Assembly: GCA_900767505.1 (NCBI GenBank)
Contig: CAAFZG010000043.1
Coordinates: 1-12,232, forward strand
Reading direction: 5' to 3'
Length of the DNA: 12,232 nt
From: Methanomassiliicoccales archaeon
GTDB taxonomy: Archaea > Thermoplasmatota > Thermoplasmata > Methanomassiliicoccales > Methanomethylophilaceae
The translations under genes were made by a program, and so were the position numbers. The notes beneath the pieces are model-generated. The model was not told where the DNA came from. It was given only the letters and a program-made list of their open reading frames with translations, and searched no databases. How positions within the stretch are numbered: position 1 is the stretch's first letter; every line of letters begins with the position of its first letter. Below, piece by piece: positions 1 through 6,225 of this stretch.

Positions 1-21
1 AGACGTGTGCTCTTCCGATCT
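1..21. other. Illumina TruSeq adapter remnant (artefact)
   Basis: The first 21 bases, AGACGTGTGC...CCGATCT, match the 3' end of the standard Illumina TruSeq read-2 adapter. The biological sequence starts at base 22, directly after the GATCT end of the adapter. This is an untrimmed library artefact at a contig end, not genome, and any reading frame crossing it is meaningless. Confidence 0.97.
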
Positions 22-142
22 CGCCCGACCCGCTGTTCTCGGACGGCTGAGGGTTGTTGGGGATCTTCTTGAAGCATTTCGGACAGGTGATGCTGTTGTT
101 GGGAACAAACTCCCCGCAGTTGGGACAACGACGTTCTGCCAT
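22..142 (-). CDS. Zinc-ribbon domain protein, N-terminal fragment
   Basis: Forty residues are visible before the gene runs into the adapter and the contig end. They begin MAERRCPNCGEF and carry two CxxC knuckles (C6/C9 and C20/C23, CPNC then CPKC) ten residues apart, the classic four-cysteine zinc ribbon. A Pro/Asn/Ser/Gly-rich stretch follows and looks like a flexible linker to a missing C-terminal part. The chosen ATG (140-142) lies 9 nt after a GGAGGA SD (152-157). An in-frame ATG at 149-151 abuts the SD and is too close to use. Such ribbons often sit at the N terminus of small membrane or regulatory proteins in archaea, but nothing here shows the role. It is divergent from xseA. Confidence 0.75.
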
Positions 143-151
143 CTCGATCAT

Positions 152-157
152 TCCTCC
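152..157 (-). promoter_or_regulatory. SD site of the zinc-ribbon gene
   Basis: GGAGGA on the minus strand lies 9 nt before the ATG at 142 and 0 nt before an alternative in-frame ATG at 151, so it favours the start at 142. No convincing TATA box is visible for either direction in the 143-259 intergenic gap. Confidence 0.6.
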
Positions 158-259
158 GTGGAACTGAGACGTTATCAGACTCAATGGATTTGGAACTATT
201 GACCGGTTCCCCCGACATCCACCCAAATGTTCAGATATCCTGGAACCATCGCCCGGGTG

Positions 260-1588
260 ATGTCGGAGACAGTAACGGTGACACAGCTCAACAACAGAGC
301 GAAGAACCTTATCGCCAACTCGCCGGCCCTCACGGATATCTGGGTCAACGGGGAGATCTCGAATCTCAAGAAGGCGTCCTCCGGCCATTACTATCTGACA
401 TTGAAGGATTCCGGCAGCGAGATCAGGGCCGCCATGTTCGCAGGGGCCCGCCAGAGGATCGATTTCGAGCCGACCGATTCGATGAAGGTGTCCGCCTTCG
501 GCTCTTTGGACATATACGTCCCCCGCGGCAGCTACCAGTTCATCATCCAGACCATGCGTCCCGCGGGGATCGGGGAGCTCTATCAGGCGTTCGAGGAACT
601 GAAGAGGAAACTCGAATCCGAGGGACTGTTCGACGAATCGCGCAAGAGGCCGCTTCCGAGATACCCCCGCAGGATAGGTGTCGTGACCTCTGAAACCGGG
701 GCGGTCATCCACGATATCATCCGCACTTCGTCTTCCAGATTCCCCGCCGACATCATACTTGCGCCCGCAATGGTGCAGGGAGAAGGGGCATCGGACACCA
801 TCGTCAGAGGAATCTCGCTTCTGAACAGATACGGGGTGGACATCATCATCGTCGCAAGGGGCGGAGGCTCCCTGGAGGATCTGTGGCCTTTCAACGAGGA
901 GAAGGTCGCCAGGGCAATCGTCGCTTCCGAAACACCCGTTGTCTCCGCGGTAGGTCACGAGACGGATTTTACCATCTCCGATTTCGTCGCGGACGTCAGA
1001 GTGCCCACGCCCACAGGTGCCGCTGCAACGATCCTGCGCGACAGGACGGAGATCTCGACGGAGATCGCCTCCCGCATGGCAAGGGCCACCCGCGCCTTGG
1101 ATTCCGTCTTGGAGAGGATGAGGCACCGCTTCGACCTCCTGGATTCCAGACTGTCCCCGGAAAGGGGCCTCAGGGATGTGGAGATGATGGGGATGCACCT
1201 CGACGACCTGGCCTCGAGGGCGGATGCGGTGATGGAACGCAAGCTGTCCGGATACAGGAGGAGGTTCGACATCCTCGATTCCAAACTCTCGCCGAAGGGC
1301 GCTATGAGCAGGATGGAGCTGCTCGATGCCTCGGTGGAGCGCATGTACACATCCATATCCAACAACGTCCAGCGCAGGATGGAGTCGGACAGGGCATCCC
1401 TGGAGTCCCTTTCCGGAAGGCTGTCCTCCCTGGATCCGCGCAACGTGCTGTCGAGAGGGTACAGCATGGTCACCTCGGAGGAGGGGGAGATAATAACCTC
1501 GGTAGCCCGTCTGACCGAGGGATGTTCGATCACGATCGATTTCAGAGACGGTAAAGCCGAAGCAGAGGTCAAGGAGGTAAAAGAATGA
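260..1588 (+). CDS. xseA: Exonuclease VII large subunit
   Basis: Catalytic subunit of exonuclease VII, which degrades single-stranded DNA from both ends to short oligonucleotides without needing a metal ion. The 442 residues are close to the usual length (E. coli 456). An N-terminal OB-fold (about 5-100, with WVNGEISN and SGHYYLTLKD) binds ssDNA. The catalytic core (about 115-280) carries TSETGAVIHDI (D152), ARGGGSLEDLW (R200) and VGHETDFTI (H233, D236), the expected equivalents of the E. coli active-site residues D155, R205, H238 and D241. A helical C-terminal region (about 265-395) contains three 45-residue repeats and ends in the family LSRGYSMV motif at 397-404. The start at 260 gives MSETVTVTQLNN, which matches the family N terminus. 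An in-frame ATG at 227 would add 11 residues; neither start has a clear SD or TATA box. It overlaps xseB by 4 nt. This is a bacterial-type enzyme, uncommon in archaea. Confidence 0.96.
   Translation: MSETVTVTQLNNRAKNLIANSPALTDIWVNGEISNLKKASSGHYYLTLKDSGSEIRAAMFAGARQRIDFEPTDSMKVSAFGSLDIYVPRGSYQFIIQTMRPAGIGELYQAFEELKRKLESEGLFDESRKRPLPRYPRRIGVVTSETGAVIHDIIRTSSSRFPADIILAPAMVQGEGASDTIVRGISLLNRYGVDIIIVARGGGSLEDLWPFNEEKVARAIVASETPVVSAVGHETDFTISDFVADVRVPTPTGAAATILRDRTEISTEIASRMARATRALDSVLERMRHRFDLLDSRLSPERGLRDVEMMGMHLDDLASRADAVMERKLSGYRRRFDILDSKLSPKGAMSRMELLDASVERMYTSISNNVQRRMESDRASLESLSGRLSSLDPRNVLSRGYSMVTSEEGEIITSVARLTEGCSITIDFRDGKAEAEVKEVKE
1140..1430 (+). repeat. Three 45-residue helical repeats encoded within xseA
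   Basis: The XseA C-terminal region repeats with a period of exactly 45 residues. RFDLLDSRLSP (290-300) recurs as RFDILDSKLSP (335-345), and a weaker third copy ends SLSGRLSS (383-390). The R/K-L-S triplets fall at 297-299, 342-344 and 387-389. The DNA copies have diverged, so this is an old protein-level repeat and not a recent tandem duplication. In exonuclease VII this region docks several copies of XseB, so each repeat may correspond to an XseB-binding segment (inference). Confidence 0.6.
1572..1578 (+). promoter_or_regulatory. SD site of xseB
   Basis: AGGAGGT inside the 3' end of xseA lies 6 nt before the xseB ATG at 1585. It supports that start and translation of xseB from the shared xseAB transcript. 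Confidence 0.7.
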
Positions 1589-1827
1589 GCGAATATGAGG
1601 AAAAGGTCAAGGAGATGAGCTTCGAGGAGAGCATGGATGCACTCGAAGGACTTGTCAAGAAGCTTGAGGACGGCGGTATCGATCTGGACGAGAGTCTGAG
1701 CATCTACGAGCAGGCCGTCGTACTCCGGGATCACTGCAGGAAGATCCTCGATGAAGGGGAGCGCAGGATCAAGAAGATCGTAGAGACCGCAGACGGGATC
1801 AAAGAATCGGATTTCGATTGTGAATGA
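1585..1827 (+). CDS. xseB: Exonuclease VII small subunit
   Basis: The 80-residue accessory subunit of exonuclease VII, a two-helix protein that coats the helical arm of XseA. The family signature is clear: MSFEESMDALEGLVKKLEDG (residues 11-30), then IDLDESLSIYEQAVVLRDHC and ILDEGERRIKKI. Length matches the family (E. coli XseB is 80 aa). It starts at the ATG of an ATGA overlap with the xseA stop, behind an AGGAGGT SD. In characterised enzymes several XseB copies bind each XseA, and loss or imbalance makes XseA toxic, which explains the tight coupling. Its last 29 bp overlap tail-to-tail with the DUF4435 gene on the other strand, so there is no room for an intergenic terminator. Confidence 0.95.
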   Translation: MSEYEEKVKEMSFEESMDALEGLVKKLEDGGIDLDESLSIYEQAVVLRDHCRKILDEGERRIKKIVETADGIKESDFDCE

Positions 1828-2680
1828 CATCCCAGAGCGCCAGCTCCTTGGATTCCGCCCATTTCGCGGTGTCCTTGTAGAGCTGCGTGCCTCTGAAATA
1901 CTCGTCTGAGAACGCCAGACGGAGCGATCCCCCCAGTTCGCCTTCGTTGAGGTTGTGGCTGTTGAAGGCCCCGAAGTTGCGCTGAAGCGCCAGAAGCAGG
2001 ATGCTGACGGCATCGTGTCCGCGTACGGCCAACCAGGGATCGCTCAGCTCCGCCATCGCATCGTTCAACCTTTTCACCAATGCCTTCCTCCCCAGACGGC
2101 AGGGTCTGGAATTGGCCAGGACGGCGTCCACCATATGGCGGATGTTTATCGTCAGGTCTCTGGTGTCGATGAACTCGTCGAAATACAGGTTCTTGAAGGA
2201 AAGGCTCAGCCGCTCCAGCTGCGATATCTGCATCAGGAGCCCTATCGGGAATCCGGAATCCACGACTCTGTCGCGGACCGGACCGTACGTCTCGGAGAAA
2301 TAGCGCAGTTTGACGTGATCCGAGAACTCGTCCAGAACGTCATCCAGGGCATCGGAGCGGATGATCATCATCTCCATGTCCCTGCAGTCCGTATGGAAGA
2401 GCGGCGGAGAGACCTCTCTCCCCTCCAACCTGTCGAGATCGGCATCCACGATACCTATGACCTTCGGATCCCTGCGGTCCGAGCTCATGCAGCGGACTGT
2501 CCCGCGGACGTTGTCTTTGGAATGCGCTTCGACTATCCTGACGGCATCCTTGTCGATGAACTTCTCGTAGAGCCTCTCATCCGTCACACCCTCCACTACG
2601 AGATAGAGCCCGTCGAAAGAGGAGCGCTCCATGCATATCTGGTTGCAGATGTCGCTGGATGTCAGATATTCACGCATCAT
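1799..2680 (-). CDS. DUF4435/TOPRIM-like nuclease, AriB-like (PARIS effector candidate)
   Basis: A 293-residue soluble protein that resembles DUF4435, a TOPRIM-related family. Seen directly: YLVVEGVTDERLYEKF (E30 and D34, the EGxxD of a TOPRIM first strand), IGIVDADLDRL (D79, D81, D83, the DxD motif), then HTDCRDMEMM (E103), and a late RGHDAVSILLLAL segment (220-232). These acidic residues would bind metal for nucleic-acid cleavage. In PARIS, AriB is such a nuclease: it is held by the AriA ATPase, released when a phage anti-restriction protein is sensed, and then cuts host tRNA. Here the gene directly follows an ATPase gene with an 11-bp overlap, the ariA-ariB order. GAGGT at 2684-2688 is 3 nt from the first ATG and 6 nt from the second (2677), so the second Met may be the real start. 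Base and codon use match the neighbours. Assignment to PARIS proper, rather than another ATPase-DUF4435 pair, is inference. Confidence 0.72.
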   Translation of the reverse strand: MMREYLTSSDICNQICMERSSFDGLYLVVEGVTDERLYEKFIDKDAVRIVEAHSKDNVRGTVRCMSSDRRDPKVIGIVDADLDRLEGREVSPPLFHTDCRDMEMMIIRSDALDDVLDEFSDHVKLRYFSETYGPVRDRVVDSGFPIGLLMQISQLERLSLSFKNLYFDEFIDTRDLTINIRHMVDAVLANSRPCRLGRKALVKRLNDAMAELSDPWLAVRGHDAVSILLLALQRNFGAFNSHNLNEGELGGSLRLAFSDEYFRGTQLYKDTAKWAESKELALWDVIHNRNPIL

Positions 2681-3707
2681 CCGACCTCAGTTCCGTCGCA
2701 AGATCCCACATGTCATGGATCACTTGCGGAGAATGGGTGGCAACTATCATCTGGATGTCCCTGACCCTGCAGATGTCCTGATAGTACTTCCCGAGCATAT
2801 GCTGCCATGATACATGGAGGGAGATCTCGGGCTCGTCTATGATGACGATGGAACCGATGTCCGCATGGAAGAGAAGCGCGTAGAACATGATGAGTATCTC
2901 CTTCTCCCCGGATGACAGGTTCTGGATGAGCAGCGAGGTCCCGTTGTTCATGACGACCGATATCCTTCCGGTATCGGAGATGACAAGGGATTTGTTGATG
3001 AATATCTCGTTGACGATATCTTTGAAGATGATTATCGACTCGGCGAGGATGTAGTTCCTCTCCACATAATCGGAGATCGAAGCGGCAAGTTCGGAATATC
3101 CCTTGGAATCCTTGCTTATCTCGTACCTGGACGGCGGGAACTTCATTCCGGAAGGTATCTCCGGTTCGAATCCTGCATCCTTGATGAAATCCAGCTTGGC
3201 CTTCAGGTCCTTGCACCAGAACTCGAGTTCACCGTCGGTAAGGTCCCTGACCTTCTCCGGATGGCTCTCGAGGGCGCTGTGCTGCGTCGCGTACCTGATG
3301 TGCTCGTAGAGCTCCTGCGCATAGATCTCCAGGGTAGGGGCGAGATGTCCGTCCTTCTTGACCTGGACCAGCCTCTCGGGAGGGATGTACACGGTCTTGC
3401 AGACCTCTGCCATCTCATCAGGGGTCAGGGGACTCTCGAGCAAGTTCTTCTGCATCTGGACCAGCAGTCCCGAGGAGTCGTTCTCGATGATCATGACGGT
3501 GTCGTCGTCGAATCCGATATCCATACGCTCGAAGGGGCATTGGGCGATGTGCTTCACATCTCCCCTAAGGGCCTCGTGGATCATGCGCATGATCGTGCTC
3601 TTCCCCATGCCGTTCTGAGAATGGATGAATGAGAGAGGGCGGCTGATGTCGATATCGTAATCGAACTCGCCGAAGAGCTTCTGGATATAGATGGATTTGA
3701 TCATCAT
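2670..3707 (-). CDS. ABC/AAA15-type ATPase, AriA-like (PARIS sensor candidate)
   Basis: A 345-residue soluble ABC-fold ATPase without membrane segments. Seen: Walker A SQNGMGKST (30-38), ABC signature NLSSGEKEI (263-271), Walker B SIVIIDEPEISLH (286-298, D291/E292), and the switch His in IVATHSPQVI (H325). The order, and the DEPEISLH...THSPQ pairing, are typical of OLD/RecF/AAA15 'ATP-binding' proteins, not of transporters. About 225 residues separate Walker A from the signature, too short for an SMC or Rad50 coiled coil. It heads an operon with the DUF4435 gene, which it overlaps by 11 bp. In PARIS, the AriA ATPase assembles into a cage that sequesters AriB until triggered; the same division of labour is inferred here. 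A TATA box about 31 nt before the ATG and no SD suggest a near-leaderless mRNA. The second Met (3704) is an alternative start. It could also be another OLD-like ATPase of unknown role. Confidence 0.82.
   Translation of the reverse strand: MMIKSIYIQKLFGEFDYDIDISRPLSFIHSQNGMGKSTIMRMIHEALRGDVKHIAQCPFERMDIGFDDDTVMIIENDSSGLLVQMQKNLLESPLTPDEMAEVCKTVYIPPERLVQVKKDGHLAPTLEIYAQELYEHIRYATQHSALESHPEKVRDLTDGELEFWCKDLKAKLDFIKDAGFEPEIPSGMKFPPSRYEISKDSKGYSELAASISDYVERNYILAESIIIFKDIVNEIFINKSLVISDTGRISVVMNNGTSLLIQNLSSGEKEILIMFYALLFHADIGSIVIIDEPEISLHVSWQHMLGKYYQDICRVRDIQMIVATHSPQVIHDMWDLATELRSDDA
2684..2688 (-). promoter_or_regulatory. SD site of the DUF4435 gene
   Basis: GAGGT lies within the 3' end of the ATPase gene. 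Its spacing is 3 nt to the ATG at 2680 and 6 nt to the next codon, also ATG, at 2677. The other SD sites in this window are spaced 5-9 nt, so 2677 is slightly favoured. Confidence 0.5.
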
Positions 3708-3734
3708 AGGATGCTGTTGGTATCGCCCTCAACG

Positions 3735-3741
3735 TATATAT
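3735..3741 (-). promoter_or_regulatory. TATA box of the ATPase-DUF4435 operon
   Basis: ATATATA on the minus strand (CATATATAC in context) is centred about 31 nt upstream of the ATG at 3707. Archaeal TATA boxes are centred about 26-27 nt before the transcription start, so the leader would be only about 4-5 nt. The absence of an SD before the ATG agrees with this. Confidence 0.6.
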
Positions 3742-3816
3742 GATGTGATTTACAACATAACAGCCTGTTAGGCATATGCACGACACAATGTTCCCGTGCT
3801 TACAGATGCCGAATAG

Positions 3817-3825
3817 AATTTATTG
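3817..3825 (+). promoter_or_regulatory. Probable TATA box of the TPR-like gene
   Basis: AATTTATTG is the only TATA-like, AT-rich stretch close to this gene. It is centred about 26 nt before the in-frame ATG at 3847 but only about 8 nt before the ATG at 3829. If it is the promoter, translation must begin at 3847 on a leaderless mRNA. Confidence 0.4.
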
Positions 3826-3828
3826 ACA

Positions 3829-4680
3829 ATGGACAATCACCGTCCGATGGACACCGAGAAGGCTTTCGCAGAAGTGATGAAGAACATTTCCGAGGGAAGG
3901 AACGCGATGGTTCCCCCCGCGGTGCTGGAGATCGCACAGAGCGACAGCGATCCCATGACGCGCATCAAGTGCATGTCACTTCTCAAGGTCATCAACGATT
4001 CCGAGGCCTCGAAGACCATCCTCGGAATGCTCATCGAGGACCTTCCGGAGGATCCGGAGTCCTGCATCCAGATAGCCGGAGCCGTCCGCAGTCTCGGATA
4101 TCCGTCCAACGCGATCACCATCCTGAAGGGAATCCCACAGGAGGACAGGACCGTCAGGCTCAGAGTACTGTGCCTCATGGATCTGGAGGAGTACGAATCC
4201 GCTCTGGAGGAGGAGTCCAAGATAACCGATGTCCTACCTTTCGACAGGATAAACCTGTGCGAGATCAACAGCGCCCTAGGTCAGCATGACGAGGCCGTAT
4301 CCATCGCGGAGGCGCTTCTTTCGGAATATCCCAAGAACTACCAGGTCAGGAAGGCATACGTCTCCTCGCTGATCCTCGGAGGACGCGAGAAGGAGGCCGC
4401 CAAGTACGCAAGGGCAGGCATCAAGGACAAGACCGCGGATTCCAACGCGATCGCCGCATACGTCCTCCGTATCGCTGCCAACTACAAGTCCGCAGCGGGA
4501 TTCGCCACCAGGGCGATAACCATCGACAACGGACACATCGATGCCATGGAGACCCTCGGGATCTGCCTCGCACACAAGGGCGAATATGACAAGGCCCGCA
4601 TCATCGCAGGCGCTATCAACGAGAAATCGCCCGGCGACAAGGCCGCCCTCAACGTTCTGAGCTACTGCGAAGGTCACTGA
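3829..4680 (+). CDS. Alpha-solenoid (TPR-like repeat) protein, function unknown
   Basis: A 283-residue, all-helical, soluble protein that I cannot assign to a named family. From about residue 140 it shows consecutive TPR-like helix pairs: ALGQHDEAVSIAEALL (149-164), ILGGREKEAAKYARAGI (182-198), AANYKSAAGFATRAITID (216-233) and CLAHKGEYDKARIIAGAI (246-263), each with the small-residue pattern of TPR helices A and B. The N-terminal half (about 10-130) looks like looser HEAT or TPR helices. Such scaffolds mediate protein-protein contacts. There is no signal peptide or membrane segment. The ATG at 3829 is annotated, but the TATA-like box at 3817-3825 favours the in-frame ATG at 3847 (MDTEKAFAEV). 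There is no SD before either. The gene is divergent from the ATPase operon and overlaps trkH tail-to-tail by 7 bp. Confidence 0.85.
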   Translation: MDNHRPMDTEKAFAEVMKNISEGRNAMVPPAVLEIAQSDSDPMTRIKCMSLLKVINDSEASKTILGMLIEDLPEDPESCIQIAGAVRSLGYPSNAITILKGIPQEDRTVRLRVLCLMDLEEYESALEEESKITDVLPFDRINLCEINSALGQHDEAVSIAEALLSEYPKNYQVRKAYVSSLILGGREKEAAKYARAGIKDKTADSNAIAAYVLRIAANYKSAAGFATRAITIDNGHIDAMETLGICLAHKGEYDKARIIAGAINEKSPGDKAALNVLSYCEGH

Positions 4681-6224
4681 CGGGACCTGAAGATTCTACT
4701 CCTCGTCTTTCCCGACGAGCGCTTTCCGGGCCTGTGGTCGGAAAGCAGTTCCTTCCAGAATCCGGGTGTGAACAGCACCAGTGCCGTGAGGATCTCCAGA
4801 CGGCCGACCCACATCAGGACGATCAGGATGGACTTCATCGCATCGTTCAGGCCGGCGAAGTTGCCTGTGGGTCCGAAGTTTCCGAATCCCATCCCTCCGT
4901 TCGAGACGCTTGAGATGGAAAGTCCGAACGAATCGACCATGTCGTATCCGAATATCATGAATATCAGGGAACTCACCGCCATGGTGATTACGAACATCAT
5001 GAAAATGCTCAGAGCGGACATGACCGAACTGTCATCGATGCTGTTCCCGTCCATCTTCACATCATATACCGCATAAGGATGGATGAGCTTCCCGAAGCCG
5101 TTCTTCAGGAACTCGAATATTATCCTGAGCCTGCTGAACTTGATACCTCCGCTTGTCGATCCGGAGGATGCTCCGATGAGGGCTACCATCATCAGCAGCG
5201 CCATGCACTGCGACGGGTACAGTGTGAAGTCCTCCACGTACAATCCCGTGGTGGTTCCCAGCGATACGGTTGTGAACAGGGCGTTCTTGAACGTGCGCAG
5301 ATGGTCGTCGAGCGACATCGAACCGATATCGTAGGTGTCGAAGGAGACCAGGAGGTAGATGATAACGGATATTGTCAGAAACCACAGGGCCATGGTCTTG
5401 AACTCGGAATTGCTCCTGTAGACCTTCTTGTCCCTCTTGTAAAGTGCCCTGTAGTGGAGATAGAAGTTGGTACCTCCCAGGAACATGAACAGGATCGTGA
5501 TCAGCTGGACCGCGCTGGACATGGACATCATGCTGTCGTTGGTGCTCATGAGTCCGCCTGTCGAGATGGTGGTGCACATGAGGCACAGCGCCTGGAGCGG
5601 GTCCATCCCGCATAGGAGCAGGAGCAGATAGTTGATCAAACTGAGGATCCCGTAAGAGAAGATGAAGGATTTCGCCGCGTTCTGCATCCTCACCGAATAG
5701 TTGGAGGATCCGGAACCGGACAGCTCGTTGTAGAACACGCTGCGTCCGATACCGAACATCGGCAGCATGTACATGAAGATGATGACCACCATGATACCTC
5801 CCACCCACATGGTGAGGGCCCTCCATACCAGGAGGCTGATGGAATGCGATTCGATATCGGTCATGACGGAGAGACCGGTGGTCGTTATGCCGCTGACCGC
5901 CTCGAAGAACGAATCTATAACGTTCATTCCGGACAGATAGTACGGCAGCATGGAGATCAGGAACATCGTTGCCCAGACCAGGCCTATCAGCAGAAGACCG
6001 TTCACGGTGCGGAAATGCTTCGACTCCGAGAAGAACGAGTATTGGGACAGCCCGAGGACGAGCAGCGGGACTACCGGGTAGAGGAATATGCGGACATCCT
6101 CTCCCATCAGTATCGCTATCGTCGCGGGGATGAGCAGAAGGAGACCGAATACGAACTCGATCATCCCGAGAATCCTGATGGTGGTGCTATGCCTGCGCCC
6201 GCTCTCGACCCTGGAGGATGCCAA
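4674..6224 (-). CDS. trkH: Trk potassium uptake membrane subunit TrkH
   Basis: The K+-translocating channel subunit of the Trk system, in the cytoplasmic membrane. Its 516 residues (E. coli TrkH 483) hold about ten hydrophobic helices in the fourfold M1-P-M2 pattern. The four selectivity-loop segments are visible: SGITTTGLS (111-119), TTISTGGLM (218-226), SLGTTTGLY (321-329) and SVSNGGMGFG (439-448), each with the filter glycine. The conserved loop GSTSGGIK (355-362) and the late WVGRLEILT (472-480) are also present, and a basic C-terminal tail of about 20 residues ends it. The start is TTG at 6222-6224, one base after the trkA stop, preceded at 5 nt by GGAGGT; the next in-frame Met is residue 21, at the start of a membrane helix, and has no such SD. 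TrkA, encoded just upstream, gates it. Confidence 0.95.
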   Translation of the reverse strand: MASSRVESGRRHSTTIRILGMIEFVFGLLLLIPATIAILMGEDVRIFLYPVVPLLVLGLSQYSFFSESKHFRTVNGLLLIGLVWATMFLISMLPYYLSGMNVIDSFFEAVSGITTTGLSVMTDIESHSISLLVWRALTMWVGGIMVVIIFMYMLPMFGIGRSVFYNELSGSGSSNYSVRMQNAAKSFIFSYGILSLINYLLLLLCGMDPLQALCLMCTTISTGGLMSTNDSMMSMSSAVQLITILFMFLGGTNFYLHYRALYKRDKKVYRSNSEFKTMALWFLTISVIIYLLVSFDTYDIGSMSLDDHLRTFKNALFTTVSLGTTTGLYVEDFTLYPSQCMALLMMVALIGASSGSTSGGIKFSRLRIIFEFLKNGFGKLIHPYAVYDVKMDGNSIDDSSVMSALSIFMMFVITMAVSSLIFMIFGYDMVDSFGLSISSVSNGGMGFGNFGPTGNFAGLNDAMKSILIVLMWVGRLEILTALVLFTPGFWKELLSDHRPGKRSSGKTRSRIFRSRQ

Positions 6225-6225
6225 A

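Noticed and set aside
5..202. Plus-strand open frame of 65 codons at the left end
   Set aside because: It starts inside the Illumina adapter and runs antisense to the zinc-ribbon gene, with no family resemblance.
227..259. Alternative upstream start of xseA at ATG 227
   Set aside because: It adds 11 residues with no SD or TATA support, and the family N terminus fits the start at 260. It cannot be fully excluded.
143..259. Possible sigma-70 or TATA promoters in the zinc-ribbon/xseA gap
   Set aside because: Only weak AT-rich words such as AGATATCC occur; none has convincing consensus or spacing, so none was annotated.
955..2013. Minus-strand 352-codon open frame opposite xseA/xseB
   Set aside because: Ser/Arg/Leu-rich antisense shadow of a conserved gene produced by GC-rich codon bias; no domain.
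2670..3707. ATPase as an ABC transporter or a Rad50/SMC protein
   Set aside because: There is no permease neighbour, no long coiled coil and no CxxC zinc hook, and the DEPEISLH/THSP motifs are of the OLD/AAA15 type.
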